64,000 nt of DNA. It comes from Acorus gramineus (lineage: Eukaryota; Streptophyta; Magnoliopsida; Acorales; Acoraceae). Position 1 is the first letter of the stretch, and every line of letters starts with the position of its first letter. The position numbers and the translations under genes were made by a program. The stretch lies in contig JAUJYN010000016.1 in NCBI GenBank assembly GCA_030737835.1, forward strand, positions 3,365,747 to 3,429,746, read 5' to 3'. Shown here piece after piece: positions 1 to 11,447 of the stretch. Below the pieces are notes generated by a model. That model was not told the origin of the DNA and ran no database searches. It was given only the letters and a program-made list of their open reading frames with translations.

Positions 1-29
1 GACGACAACCAGTGCAGTAAAATGAAAGT

Positions 30-35
30 TTTATT
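30..35 (-). promoter_or_regulatory. Possible polyadenylation signal of the antisense ORF
   Basis: The minus strand reads AATAAA here, about 365 bases downstream of the last coding-like antisense frame. It is the only canonical signal in that stretch. Functional use is inferred. Confidence 0.3.
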
Positions 36-399
36 GCGAAAGCTTGGTACATGCAAAAAAAATTTTAAAAAAAATATTCAAGGCGCTTCCGCCTACCACC
101 CGAACCAGCGGGAGCCACAAGGTTGATATCGGCAGCGCTGGGGGAGCTCCGAATATACGTTCAGAGCAAAGCCCTCCTCCCGATCAATGACGTCCGGGGA
201 ATCCTCCTCAAGCTACCAACGGGCAGAAGCACCGCAGTCCATGCCCTAGTCAAGCTGAGTCCTCGAGAGCCCGAGTCAGGCTGAGTCCAGCGTCAAGGTC
301 ATCCTCGAGGGCTCAAACTTCCCCTTTGAGCTCCACCACGCGCGTCTGCCACCTCATCGTCGATCTATGGAGGGAGTCCCATTCCACACTCACCGCGGG

Positions 400-1489
400 T
401 TACGCCCAGGCGGCCTGGAGGGCCGACTCCTCTGCCCTAGCCTGCGCTCCAGGGGACGGAACTCGATCACCCGTTGGGATGGGAGGGATATCGCCTTCCT
501 TGCCACCTGACCCGGAGTCCTTGTCGTCACTCTCGATGATGAGTCGCCGCTTTCCTCGGCGGTCATCAATATGAGGTTGCAGACCGCTTGCCCGACTGCT
601 GTCCCCACGGACAGGTGCGCTGTCGCTCGTGCCGCTGTCATGAACGAGGGGGATGAATCGACAAGCGCCCGCGAAGGCCATCAGTTCCCTCGCGTCCGGG
701 ACCGGCGTCTCCAACATGATCAGATCGAAGAAGGCCTGGTCCCACATCAGCGTCTTCACCGCCTCCTGAACGGTATCGTTTAGGAATCGAAGCCTCGATT
801 ACGGCATCCCAACAGTGCGGTCGAGGTGTCCTGCATAAACAGTGGCATGCTAAGTGAAACGGAAAGAGTTATAAGCAACGACGATAAAGGGACAAGTTAT
901 GGAGTTCGCTGAAAGAGGTCCAAATAGAGGGCACGCTGGCGATGGGACATTGCCAAGGCCCCCCAATCACAGCGACCTCGTCTTTCCACCCCTGATCACG
1001 GTCCGGTATGCCTTGCATAAGGTACTTGTCCCCCCGGATGACGAGGCAGTACCGCTGAGAGCTCCCCGGGCACCGAGCGAATCGGTAGAAAAACATCACC
1101 TCCCAAATCTCGAGCCCGTACCCCCGCGTCTCGTTTAGATAGAGGGTGGCGGCCAGGACTTGGAACACGTTCGGGTGGACCTGCATCGGTGTCAATCCAA
1201 AAAAAGAAAGAAAAGTAGGGATGAAAGGGTGAAGCTGGAATTGGACGGCCGTCAAGTGGTAGGCGGAGAAGTAGGCCTCCCCCGCAAGGAAGCCGACCCT
1301 GACGAGGAAGACGACTATGTCCACTCGGGATGATTTATAGGCGGTAAATCCGTCACTTTGTATTCGCCACGCTGTTCTCCGAAATGAAGCGATGAATAAT
1401 GATGAAGCGGTAGCCGAGATTCCTTGTGGACCGTTCATTGCCCTTCTCAAAGCAGCATCCCGTCGGTTCAGTCGAACCGACGCCCCCAC
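400..1489 (-). pseudogene. Antisense ORF (aORF) of a Tat-type element, putative gypsy-type transposon domain (PF04195-like)
   Basis: The minus-strand frame 1489-869 (206 codons from a Met) contains a block resembling the plant 'transposase (putative) gypsy type' domain: FQLHPFIPTFLSFFGLTP, then MQVHPNVFQVLAA, then a GWKDEV block near the end. A second minus-strand frame (759-400) is acidic and serine-rich and looks like the downstream part of the same protein in another frame, so at least one frameshift or intron separates them. The domain's biochemical role is unknown. The gene runs opposite to the host retroelement and lies before its polypurine tract, which fits an aORF. An antisense AATAAA at 30-35 could end the transcript. 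I am confident of the family resemblance and less so of the exact start, since a Met at 1489 is only the longest option. Confidence 0.6.
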
Positions 1490-1552
1490 CTAGCGCTTCT
1501 CTCGAAGTGAAATGGGCCGCCGGATCAAAAGAGATGCGCGTCTAATCCAAGG

Positions 1553-4500
1553 TGTCACGCCCCAGGGCGGCTGTCCCCGAGACGTGACAATATATATAAT
1601 ATTAGCAATCAGTATAAGAGGTCAACAATGACACCAATAAAACATACAAGGCTAACAAAGTAATGATAACTGATAGCTCACTAGAAAGTGGAAGCATAAA
1701 ACATCAGTAAGTCTATAAACCAAAATATTATTACAGACTTGAATACACAATCACTGTCCTGTGAGAGCTAAGTCTAGTCCAAATAAAATACAACCAGTGC
1801 AACACGCACGATTTATCAATACATAAATGACACTAGGGCTGCTGACAGCCTCGCACTCACCAACTGCTAGACGGGATGCTCCACACATGCAAGACCACGC
1901 CACAGGGAAGCTCCAACTCCATGCCCAACACAGCTCCTGTAGAAGAAACAATGCGTGAGGGGTGAGCGACAAGCTCAATGAGTGGCTGAAAACTAAACAC
2001 CATCATAACAATTCAATACTGAGGCAATTTTCTTTCAAGGAAAAACATGGGAAGAAACTCAAAGGATAATAAAGTCACGCGACGGCACGGCCATACCTCG
2101 CCCTCGCTCTCACTCCTGGAGGGAGGCTCTTGGGACACTCAAGGAGGAGCAACTGTTAACCATAACACATGGTGTTACTGGATAGCGAGATACAGCGAGT
2201 CCATCCGCTACGAGGTAGAGATACACTAGATACCTCAAGCATTAGGAGTAACATACCCAGAGTATACTCGATGGGTATAAGAGTCATATGACTACATGAC
2301 TTCAACTCACCCTCACCCTCACCCATAAGGGTGACACCGGACCATTGGGAGAAATTCGTCTGCTCTACACCCTTCATCATCTGGTAGTCCTCACCCAAGT
2401 AGCCTCTATCTGGTATACTCCTACGATCAGTACATCTGCCGAACGCGTCGGTAGTACCTACAGGTGGGAGCCCTCTGTCAGGACAACTTCAATGCCGGGC
2501 AGCTTCGACACGGATCCGACGAAGGGGAGAACGACTCCACGCTCACAGTGTCATTCGTTTAGCCCTCTCCCAGGTAGCCTCTACATGGTATACTCCCATG
2601 ATCAGTACATCTTGCCGCATGCATCGATAGTACCTACAGGTGGGGGCCCTCTGTCAGGACAGCTACAACCCGGGGCGCTTCAACACGGACGATATTGGGA
2701 GGAAACATTCCATGTTCGCAATGCAAACCCAATGGAAAAACAACTACTCTCGGTAATCACCTACCAATGCTATCGTATACACATGAACTCCCACACAGTT
2801 GCATTGCTCGGACGCAGGGAGTTACCTCGACTCTCGCACAAAAAATAAGCCCAAGGCATAACCCAATGAGCGGTTCATACACGCGCCTAGCACGGGTAAG
2901 CCTAGCTTAATGACATAACCACCGGCTTAACGAAATCGATATGTCAATGAATTCTCCGGAGTTTCAATCGAGTTCATCACTTGGATGCAAGGGAGCGATT
3001 ACATCGCTAGCGCTCTAACTAATAAGGTACAACCCGATAGCGGGTCATACCCACGCCTATTACAGATAGGCCCAATTAGTCTAACATGCGCATAATCATA
3101 ATAGGAGAATTCTACCGCAGTTATGTACATGAACCGCATGCACGATAACATAATAATTAATTATAGGGGTACTCCCTAAAATGGATAAAAAGCATAAACA
3201 ATATATATGCAACATATATATCAGGTGTGGCCTAAATAATATGCATACAAAGCCATTAATCATACAAGCATACAAGTGTACCCCAACATGCGTTGGATAT
3301 CACCAACTTAAAAGGGAAGGGTCAAGCGCGATCTCGCGCATCGCGCACTAACAGGTGCATGCCAATGTTCCCAAGCGAACCTGAGTCAAGTAGGAACCGC
3401 ATTTACTTACTCAGTTCGTACAAAGAGAGAGGGCAAGAGAGAGGTAAAGCCTCATCATCTCAAGAAGTTGGTCATAGTTTTTCCCCAATAACATGGGCGC
3501 AACAACTATACCACGCCTTCAAATCCAACGATCAGGGAATATTAAGTATGTACTCAGTTATTAACCCAGGCTTAATCAGGTTAGATATTACTAACATGGG
3601 GGGGGGGGGGTAGTATTACAACCAAGACTACCTAAGGCATGCCATATTCTATACATCCATATAAATACAAAGAGATACATGCCCGTACAAGCAGGGCGCA
3701 TGCAAACATGGTTATTCATTCATGAATACAATACATAGGCAAGTATATGGTAGAATAGAGGGTTCTATGTAATATACGAGCTATACAAGCCTAAAATGCA
3801 AGATATCTAACATAATATGGGTTAGACATGACCATACTACTCATCTAAACAAGTAGTATAGTTAGGGTGCCCCACGGATGCGTGACGCACGACTACGTGC
3901 ATCCAACGCTTCCTGAAGGGTTGGATCGAACTACTCACCTAACGACCCCTTCATCATGAGTTCCACCAACGAAAGCTGCAAAACACAACCAATGATGCTC
4001 AATTAAAATATAAAGCCTCTTGATAGATATACAAGCCTACTTCATGAAGACAACGACTCTTGATATTTTCCACAACATGCATAACAACTCCTTGACACAC
4101 AATCAAGCAAAATTGGTATATCTGCTGCAACCAGCCCTACTATTTGATCTCCAAAGCACCAAATACACATAAAAAAATTATGAAATAAATCATACACGTT
4201 CTCTGACATGTTGGGATCATAATCCATGAAGCATCATAACCTAATTTAGCTTCTACATGCCCGAAATAAAATGTTTCCAAAAACTGGTCAATTCCCACGC
4301 AAATCTGGACAGACTATGCAAATCAGGTTATAACTTACAACACAGATATCATAATAACACCAAATTTCATATATAATATTTAGACACATAGATGATCATA
4401 TTACATGAAGACAGAAGCCTCAAAATATGTCTCTAGTTACCAAATTCACAAGGATCTGCACAAGATAGAAATCTGTCTTACTACAACACAAAGCCACCAC

Positions 4501-5535
4501 CATTCATGCATAAACAAAAACACCACATGTGTAGCAGCAATTACACATAACAACACTCTCCCTACAACACCCGCGTGCATGCCCTCAATAACATTCTAGC
4601 AAACCAAAAAGAAGGGGAAGAAGATTACCATGAGAGGGGGAGAAGAAGGGAAGGTGTGGGGGGCTCACAATCACACCACACAAACACCACCACCACTTCA
4701 CCACCATCACCACCATCTCCTTCACAGCGCACCTTCTTCATGGCTGAAACACAAAGAGAGGAGGGTGCAAGAAAGAGGGTATGAGTTAAGAGGAGGAGAA
4801 AGAGAGCTAGAGGAGGAGAAAGAGAGGAGAACAACCTCATACACACACAAACTCACCTTCACCTTTTCTACTTCTCTTCTTCTCCTCTTCAGATTTCCTC
4901 TGCTGGACCCCCAAAAATGCCAGCAAAACCCTCTCCATCTGCCCTAAATAGTTGTCAATCGAAGAGGTTCTAATGGGGCTGAAATGACTATGCTGCCCTT
5001 GACCAAAAATCCTGGACAGACTTTACTAGAACAACCATAACTTCTACAATTCAAAATCCATTGGAAAGCCAAGAAGATTATCTATAACTTTCATGTTTAT
5101 TCCAAGATCAAATAACTCATCTAGCTATTCCACAATGTGAGTTAAACATCAAACAGGGTTGTTGCCAGAATTTTCTCATCCCCAGGGTATTATTAGAAAA
5201 ATGCCCATAACTTTTGCTACATGAATCCAGTTGATCTGATTCCACTATTGTATGAACGCTAACTCAAAACTGAATATCCCATGATAAAATAAAATTTAAA
5301 CCACTTCATCTTGGATAATAAAAAAATTAAATTTGAATACCAATCGAAACTGCATAATCTCTAAAACGTTATTGGAATTCGATGAAATTTTTATGGGTTG
5401 TACTAAAAGGTACCAGAACCCATAATATGGAGTGAGATTTTTAATCAGAGTACTTCAACTCCCATAGGTAGCTAAAAGCAAAAATTTTAGCCACTTCGGT
5501 CGAAAAATAAGGCTCCAAATGATACAGACATAACA
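1553..5535 (-). repeat. Solo LTR A of the large-LTR Tekay-type family (diverged subfamily)
   Basis: On the plus strand it begins TGTCACGCCCCAGGGCGG and ends GACATAACA, the complement of the TGTTATATATGTGTCAC...GGGGCGTGACA ends of the complete element N2. Flanking pentamers are caagg (1548-1552) and cgagg (5536-5540), a 4/5 target duplication. No internal region follows, so it is solo. At 3983 bases it is the longest uninterrupted copy. It lacks the CpG-rich core of its relatives: 3980-4570 is AT-rich. It still keeps a possible 37-nt micro-exon (3939-3975, minus), with TTTTGCAG before it and GTGAG after it, and a 3' splice-like TTTCTTCTACAG just before 1937. It interrupts the Tat element. Confidence 0.8.
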
Positions 5536-5632
5536 CGAGGCAACTCATTTCGATGTGACATAGGTTGCGGCCCGACACGTGGTACCTTGTACGAATTTTT
5601 TCCCATTCGACTGCAGCAACTATCAGTCGAAT

Positions 5633-5645
5633 GAGAAAAAGGGGG
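5633..5645 (+). other. Polypurine tract of the Tat element
   Basis: GAGAAAAAGGGGG lies four bases before the LTR start at 5650. This is the expected plus-strand primer position and it sets the orientation of the element as plus. Confidence 0.65.
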
Positions 5646-5649
5646 CATA

Positions 5650-6365
5650 TGTGGGCGCCTAATTTTCCGCTCACCTTCAGTGGGCCGGATCGAGGATCTC
5701 ATCGAATCTGGCCCAGTAAGGCAACGGTCCATCCGACCCGAACCCCCAAAAACGGGCTGGGTAGCGAGTCCATTCGAGATCCGCCCAGGGAAGCGACGGC
5801 CCAATCGGCCCTAACCAGAACCGGTTCGACCCGAATGCCCTCACCCGACTAACTGCGGCAGATCAAGTCAGTATTTACTCTATCATCACTGATTCACCCT
5901 AATATACTGTATTAAATGATAATTATTAGCAATCAATCCCCATCAATATTACAAAAACCACCAAATCGGGACATCAACGTCTCTGTCAACCAAATCCCTA
6001 TCGAATCTTGGTATATACGTCAATCCATAATTGACCAAAGCAGGGGGGACATCTTTTATCCCTTGACTAATGGTTGATGAATTCTGATCCGTTTGATGGA
6101 GAAGGGTCGATTCGGAGCCCTAGCACCATCCCAACTCCTCTATAAATAGGGGGCAATAACACACACAAGAGGTAGGTGCAAATTTTTTTTTGCAAAGATT
6201 CCTTCATTGGCCACTTTGACTTACTTGAGCGTCGGAGGGTCTTCTGCAGGTCCCCCACCTTCCTGTGTCGGCGGCGTTAAAGAGGTGTTGATCGACAACA
6301 TAAGACGTAAAGCAGGCGGAGGAGAACGGGATAGGCTGGAACCGTTTACCCGAACCTGGTAAGCA
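5650..6365 (+). repeat. Tat-lineage LTR, copy 1
   Basis: It starts TGTGGGCGCC after the polypurine tract and ends about GGTAAGCA. TATAAATA is at 6141-6148, followed by a GA-rich leader and the GAGCGTCGGAGGGTC block near 6230. About 716 bases. The end is placed by comparison with copy 2, so it may be off by a few bases. It serves as the 3' LTR of the element entering from the left. Confidence 0.65.
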
Positions 6366-6535
6366 AAATTTTTGCCCCTTCAATACCCTTACAAAGAAAT
6401 GAACCATATACTTGACTGAATTAAATCCATACCTTTTTTCTTTTTTTTGTATATTTCTAACATAATATATACAATATACTAGGTTAGGGGAATGTGGATT
6501 GTATCAGTATTTTGGATTAAGAAATATATATGGTA

Positions 6536-7242
6536 TGGGTGCCAAATTTTCTGGCTGCATATATCGGGCTGGCTCATGAAGCCCATCCGATCCGGTCCGA
6601 CAGAATGACAACCCGCCAGACTCAAGCCCACCTCGACGGGCTGGGTTATTAGTCCTACCCGGTAACACGGTAGCCCATCGACCCTAGTTTGAACGGGTTT
6701 GACCCGAAGGCCCAGATCCGACCAATTACGACAGACCAAGTCAGTATCTAATCCATCCAATTATTGCATTGATTCACATAAATCTATAGCACTAAATGAC
6801 AATTATTAGCATTCAATCCCCATCAATACCAGTTTAAATCACCAAATCAGGTCATTATTGACTTTGTCCACCAAATCCCTATGAAATCTGGATATATATA
6901 TCGACCCATAATTGACCACATCAAGGAGGATATCCTTTGTCTCCTAACTAGCAGTTGATGGAATCTCATCCGTCCGATGGAGAGGGTCGAATCAAAAGCC
7001 CTAACACCATCCCACCTCCTCTATAAATAGGGGACAAGAACACACCTATGAGGTATGCACAATTCTTTTTTACAAAGATTCTTTTCGGCCATTTTGACTG
7101 ACTTGAGCGTCGGAGGGTTTTCCACAGGACCCCCACCTCTCGGTGTTGAAGGCGCTCAAGAGGTGCACATCGGCGGTGAAAGACACGTTCGGGCGGAGGA
7201 GAACGGGAGAGGCCGGATCCGCTTACCCGAGTCCGGTAAGAA
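6536..7242 (+). repeat. Tat-lineage LTR, copy 2
   Basis: It begins TGGGTGCC and aligns with copy 1 throughout, including TATAAATA (7022-7029), the GAGCGTCGGAGGGT block and the terminal TTACCCGAGTCCGGTAAG. It is diverged from copy 1 mostly in the first 150 bases. There is no polypurine tract before it and no tRNA primer site after it, so it is not the partner of copy 1 in a normal element. It may be a solo or truncated LTR. The 170 bases between the two copies are AT-rich and unassigned. Confidence 0.55.
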
Positions 7243-7326
7243 AAAATTCTACCCCTCCATATGGCAATCTTTAAAGAAACTTCTCTAGATTTGGAAATGC
7301 TAAAAACTTCCTTCTAGCTTTCATAT

Positions 7327-10292
7327 TGTCACGCCCCAACGAATGGGTCACGAGGCGACGTGTCTTCACCTCATCCTCACCCTCACTCCCGGAGGGAGAC
7401 TCTTGGGACTTTTGGAAGAGACTTAGACTGCTCTACACCCTTGGTCCACCGATAGCCCTTTTCCCGGGTAGCCTCTACCTGGTATACTCCCATGGTCAGT
7501 ACGTTCCCGAATGCATCGGTAGTACCTACAGATGGGAGCCCTCTGTCAGGACAGCTTTTCCCAACCTGAGAAGTTCCTACATCGGATCCAACGAAGGGGA
7601 GAACGATTCCACGCTCGCAATATCATTCGTTAGCCCTCTCCTGGGTAGCCTTTACCTGGTACACTTCCACGATCAGTACGCTCCCGAACGCATCGGTGGT
7701 ACCTACGGATGGGAGTCCTCTGTCAGGACAGCTACAACCCGGGCCTCTTCAACACAGACGACATTGGGAGTAAACATTCCACGTTCGCAAAGCAAACCCA
7801 ATGGAAAAACACTACACTCGATAATCACATATCGATGATAGCGAACACTATTGTACTCCCACACGGTTGCGTCGCTCGGACACAGGGGAGTGTCACGCCC
7901 CAACTACCGGCTTAACAATCCGATAGGATAATGAATTCTTCTGAATTCCAAACGAGTGCATCGCTCGGATGCACGAGGCGATTACATCGCTAGCGCTCTA
8001 ACTAATAAGGTACAACCCGACAGCGGGTCATACCCACGCCTATTTCAGATAGGCCTGATTAGTTTTAACATGCGCATATATTTTATAGGAGAATTTAATC
8101 TTAGTTATGTGCATGAACCATATGCACAATCATCTAATAATTATAGGGACACTCCCTAACATGGATTACATCATAATAATTCATACAACATGCATACATG
8201 GTCATTAATCACATAAACATACAAAATATACTCTAACATCCGTTGGATATCGCCAACTTAAAAGAAAGGGGCAAGCGCGATCTCGCGCACTAACAGGTGC
8301 ATGCCAATATTCCAAACGAACCTGAGTCGAGTAGAAAATCGCATCTACTTACTCAGTTCGTTCAGAGGGAGAGGCGGGAGAGATCATCATCTCATGAAGC
8401 TGGTCGTAGCTTTGCCCCATTAGCATGGGCGCAACAACTATACCACGCCCTCGAGTCTTATTGCAAGGGAATATTAGGCAGGTGCCCGTTATTAACCCAG
8501 ACTTATTCATGTTCGATATTCCAATTAATATGGTGGGAGTAGTATTACAATACTACCTAAGGCATGCCATATTCTATACATCCATACACATTACACAAAT
8601 ACATGCCCATACTAGAGGGGCTCATGCAACACAATCATTCATACATGAATACAATACATGTATATAAGCCTAGCATGCAAGATATCTACATATTATAGCT
8701 TAAGCATGGCCATACTACTTATCTACACAAGTAGTATAGCTAGGGGGCCCCATCGGATCCCGAGAGGGGGGGGGGGGGGGATTGGATCGAACCACTCACC
8801 ATACAACCCGGGACCTCACACATCCCATCTGACGAGATCTGTAGGGTAAGGGCATCAAATTTGGTGAGTAACATCACAATTTAACACTTAGAATTTACTA
8901 GAAATGCCAAAGACTTAGACATGCACGCATACGGGCTCGCACGCATGCAAGCACGCGCGTACGCACGCATGCCCGAGTGCCCCAGCACCTACCTGAGACC
9001 CTGGGCAGCCCCACGCATGCCCCAGCACGCGCACGCACGTGAACGCACGCGCGCGCGCACTGGCCCCCAGTCCCGCGTTCAGACGCATGCCCCGCGCGCA
9101 CCCGCGCACACGCCCCGCGCGCACCCCCGCTCGCGCCAGTGCCCGCGCGCACCCGAGCGCCCACTCCGCACTCACCCGCGCGCGTCTGCGCGCCCGCCTG
9201 CGCCTGCCAGCGCCCTTCTGCGCGCGCGCCTGCACGCGCACGCGCGCAGACAGCCCCCAGCGCGCGCCCAGCCCCTTTTTAACCCTCCCCAACCCCTCAC
9301 ACACACTCTAACCCATCTACCTAGCATGCATGACCTCCCCAACCATCCCAACAGCCCAAAAAAATCAAGAAGAAGGGGAAGAGGACTTACCAAAAGAGGG
9401 AAAGGGAAAGGGGGAGATGCGGGGCTCTCGACGCGCCCACGGCCACCTCAACCACCACCACCACCACACCTCCTCTTCAGCCTCTCACCAGCCCTCTTTG
9501 GCTGCAAAATCAGGGGGGGGGGGGTGGTCATGAAAAGGTGCTTGAGAGAGGGGAAACAATAACAACAACAACACCTACACAAACCTTTCTCTTCCTCCTT
9601 CACCTTCTCCTTCTCCTTCTCTTCTCTTTGAGGAAATAACACAAACACATGGGGGGGGGGGGGAGTGAAAAGAGAGAAAGAGAGACCCAAGAATCCCACG
9701 TGGGGAGTGGGAGGGAGAGAAAGAGAGAGAGAGAGATTTTTTGGGCAAATAAATATCCAAAAGAGGGATACAAATGACCAATTCGTCCCTGACTAGAAAT
9801 TCTGTACATGCTTCACTAGAACAGCCATAACTTCCTCAATATAGATCCGAATTACACAATTCAAAGTCCACTGGAAAGCCAAGAAGATTATCTACAACTT
9901 TCATGTTTATGCCAAGATCAAATAATCCCTCCAGCTATTCCGAAATGTGAGCTAAACATTGAACAACGCTGCTGCCAGAATTTTCATCCCCGGGGTATAC
10001 TTGATAAAATACCCATAACTTTTATTACATGAATCCAGTTGATCTAATTCCACTTTTGTATAAAAGCTAACTCAAAACTGAGCATCTCAAAATAAAATCA
10101 TATGTAAACCTCTTCATCTTGGATTTTAACGAAATTAAATCCAAATACCAATTTGGAAATGCATAACTTATAGGAGAAAATTATGTAGCCTAATTTTCAA
10201 TCAGAGCTCTCTAACTCCTGTAGGTGGCTAAAACCTAAAATTTTAGCAACTCCAAACGAAAAATAAGACTCCAAATGACACAGACATAGCAC
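7327..10292 (-). repeat. Solo LTR B of the large-LTR family
   Basis: It begins TGTCACGCCCC and ends CAGACATAGCA on the plus strand. The flanking pentamer catat is exact on both sides (7322-7326 and 10293-10297). It contains a CpG-dense core (8930-9290), a possible micro-exon (8800-8838, minus; CTACAG before, GTGAGT after) and a minus-strand 5' splice-like CTTTTG/GTAAGT near 9390. The part corresponding to the last exon-like block of other copies is missing near 7330-7400. Poly-G runs occur near 8765-8780, 9515 and 9652. Confidence 0.85.
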
Positions 10293-10297
10293 ATATT

Positions 10298-10744
10298 TTG
10301 GTTAAAACTAAAATTTCAGGAGTGTCACAGGAAAGTTTGGATCTCATATTCTGCTACGTTTATACTCTGTTTCAATTAGCCGTGTAAAGTGGAAAAACTT
10401 TCTGTGTTTATTGAAAGTTGGAAGAAAAGTAAACGTTGTGGAGATTCAAAGTTTTTTTTTAAACTTTTTTTTTTTAATTCTAGCTTTCATATTTTGGTTA
10501 ATTTTTATGATTGTCATAGGAAAGTCTGGATATCATATTGTGCTGCTTTTCTACTCTGTTTCAATTAGCCGTGTAAAGTGGATGAAAGACTTTTATGTGT
10601 TTATTGTGGGGACAAGTTTTATTTATTTATTTTTGATTGGGTCATTTTATCTGTTTTACAAGCGAGAGCTGTTACACTCAGCCCGTTAGTCCACATGCAC
10701 TCACTATAGACCTCGGTTGAATTGTTTTTACACATTATATTAAT
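10298..10744. repeat. Imperfect tandem duplication (about 190-base unit), otherwise no gene seen
   Basis: A block containing CTTTCATATTTTGGTTAA, then ATAGGAAAGTCTGGATATCA-like sequence, then CTCTGTTTCAATTAGCCGTG occurs twice. The first copy is 7313-7326 joined to 10298-10400 across solo LTR B; the second is about 10478-10600. The undisturbed second copy shows what the LTR B target looked like. A 92-codon hydrophobic frame here (10411-10689) resembles no family I know and I do not call it. Confidence 0.6.
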
Positions 10745-10758
10745 GAATCCATTAATTC

Positions 10759-10798
<40 letters not shown>

Positions 10799-11447
10799 TA
10801 CATAACTCTATAGACATGGTAAATATTTAAAAATAATAAAAAGAAGGTGTAGATTGCATCTGGGTCTCGAAACGGGGTTGAACATTTTTCATACCTCATT
10901 AGATGTGGCATATGTAGAAAGAAAAACTCGCATCCTCCCAAATGAGGACACGTGTTAAAAGGTAAACGGATACAAATCACCGCGTCCGATGACCAATGAC
11001 CCAACAGGAGCAAAGTAAACAAATAGCAATTAGACACTTCTAAATAGGTGAAGCACGACCAGATTGGTCTCCTAGCAAGGTGACCTAGATATGGTTGGAA
11101 CGGCCTTACATCTCGTGGGTGAATGCCATGTCATGTGCCGAACAGAACCCCGCAACCCAGCCAGACTAGGACCATGAACAAGACCCCTGAAATGGTCAAA
11201 CGTTCACTCAATCAGTAACTGTTAGGTTGTTATTAAGACTTATTATCCGTTTAATATGGATAATTAAGGGCATATGTTTAACTGCAATAAAGTTGTGCGG
11301 TTTCCATAAAACTTCACAACTATTGCCATTAAAGGGGACAACCGTTACAACAGTTAAAAGGCTTATTGACCCCATAAAAAAGGGGAGAAAACAACTAAGA
11401 GAGGTATGGTTTTTTTTAGTGTAACAAGTGACATTGAGAGTTGTGAT
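10745..11447 (+). repeat. Kinase-fragment unit, copy 1, left half (LTR/promoter-like part)
   Basis: This stretch matches 47929-48610 throughout. It carries (AT)n at about 10768-10794, a GGTTGTTATTAAGAC block, a TATA-like CATAAAAAAGGGG (about 11373) and an AACTAAGAGAGGTATG leader. The layout resembles the U3-R part of a plant LTR, but no matching LTR partner is present. The unit continues at 38286 after E1. Confidence 0.6.

Larger units (their letters stand above)
1..6365 (+). mobile_element. 3' portion of a Tat-lineage Ty3/gypsy retrotransposon, split by a solo LTR
   Basis: The window opens inside this element. On the plus strand one sees, in order, a region carrying an antisense ORF (400-1489), a polypurine tract (5633-5645) and an LTR beginning TGTGGGCGCC (5650). 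The LTR carries TATAAATA and the GAGCGTCGGAGGGTCTTCTG block that I associate with Tat-type LTRs. An antisense ORF between pol and the 3' LTR is a described trait of Tat elements (Grande, Retand). Solo LTR A (1553-5535) interrupts the internal region, so 1-1552 and 5541-5649 were once contiguous. Gag and pol would lie left of the window. No primer-binding site is visible here. Confidence 0.65.

Noticed and set aside
869..1489. Calling this a DNA transposase because of the domain's database name
   Set aside because: The domain is named for gypsy-type elements and has no transposase catalytic motif here; position and strand fit a retroelement antisense ORF.
10411..10689. 92-codon hydrophobic open frame suggestive of a small membrane protein
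   Set aside because: It is in AT-rich tandem-duplicated DNA, poly-T gives the Phe/Leu runs, and I recognise no family.
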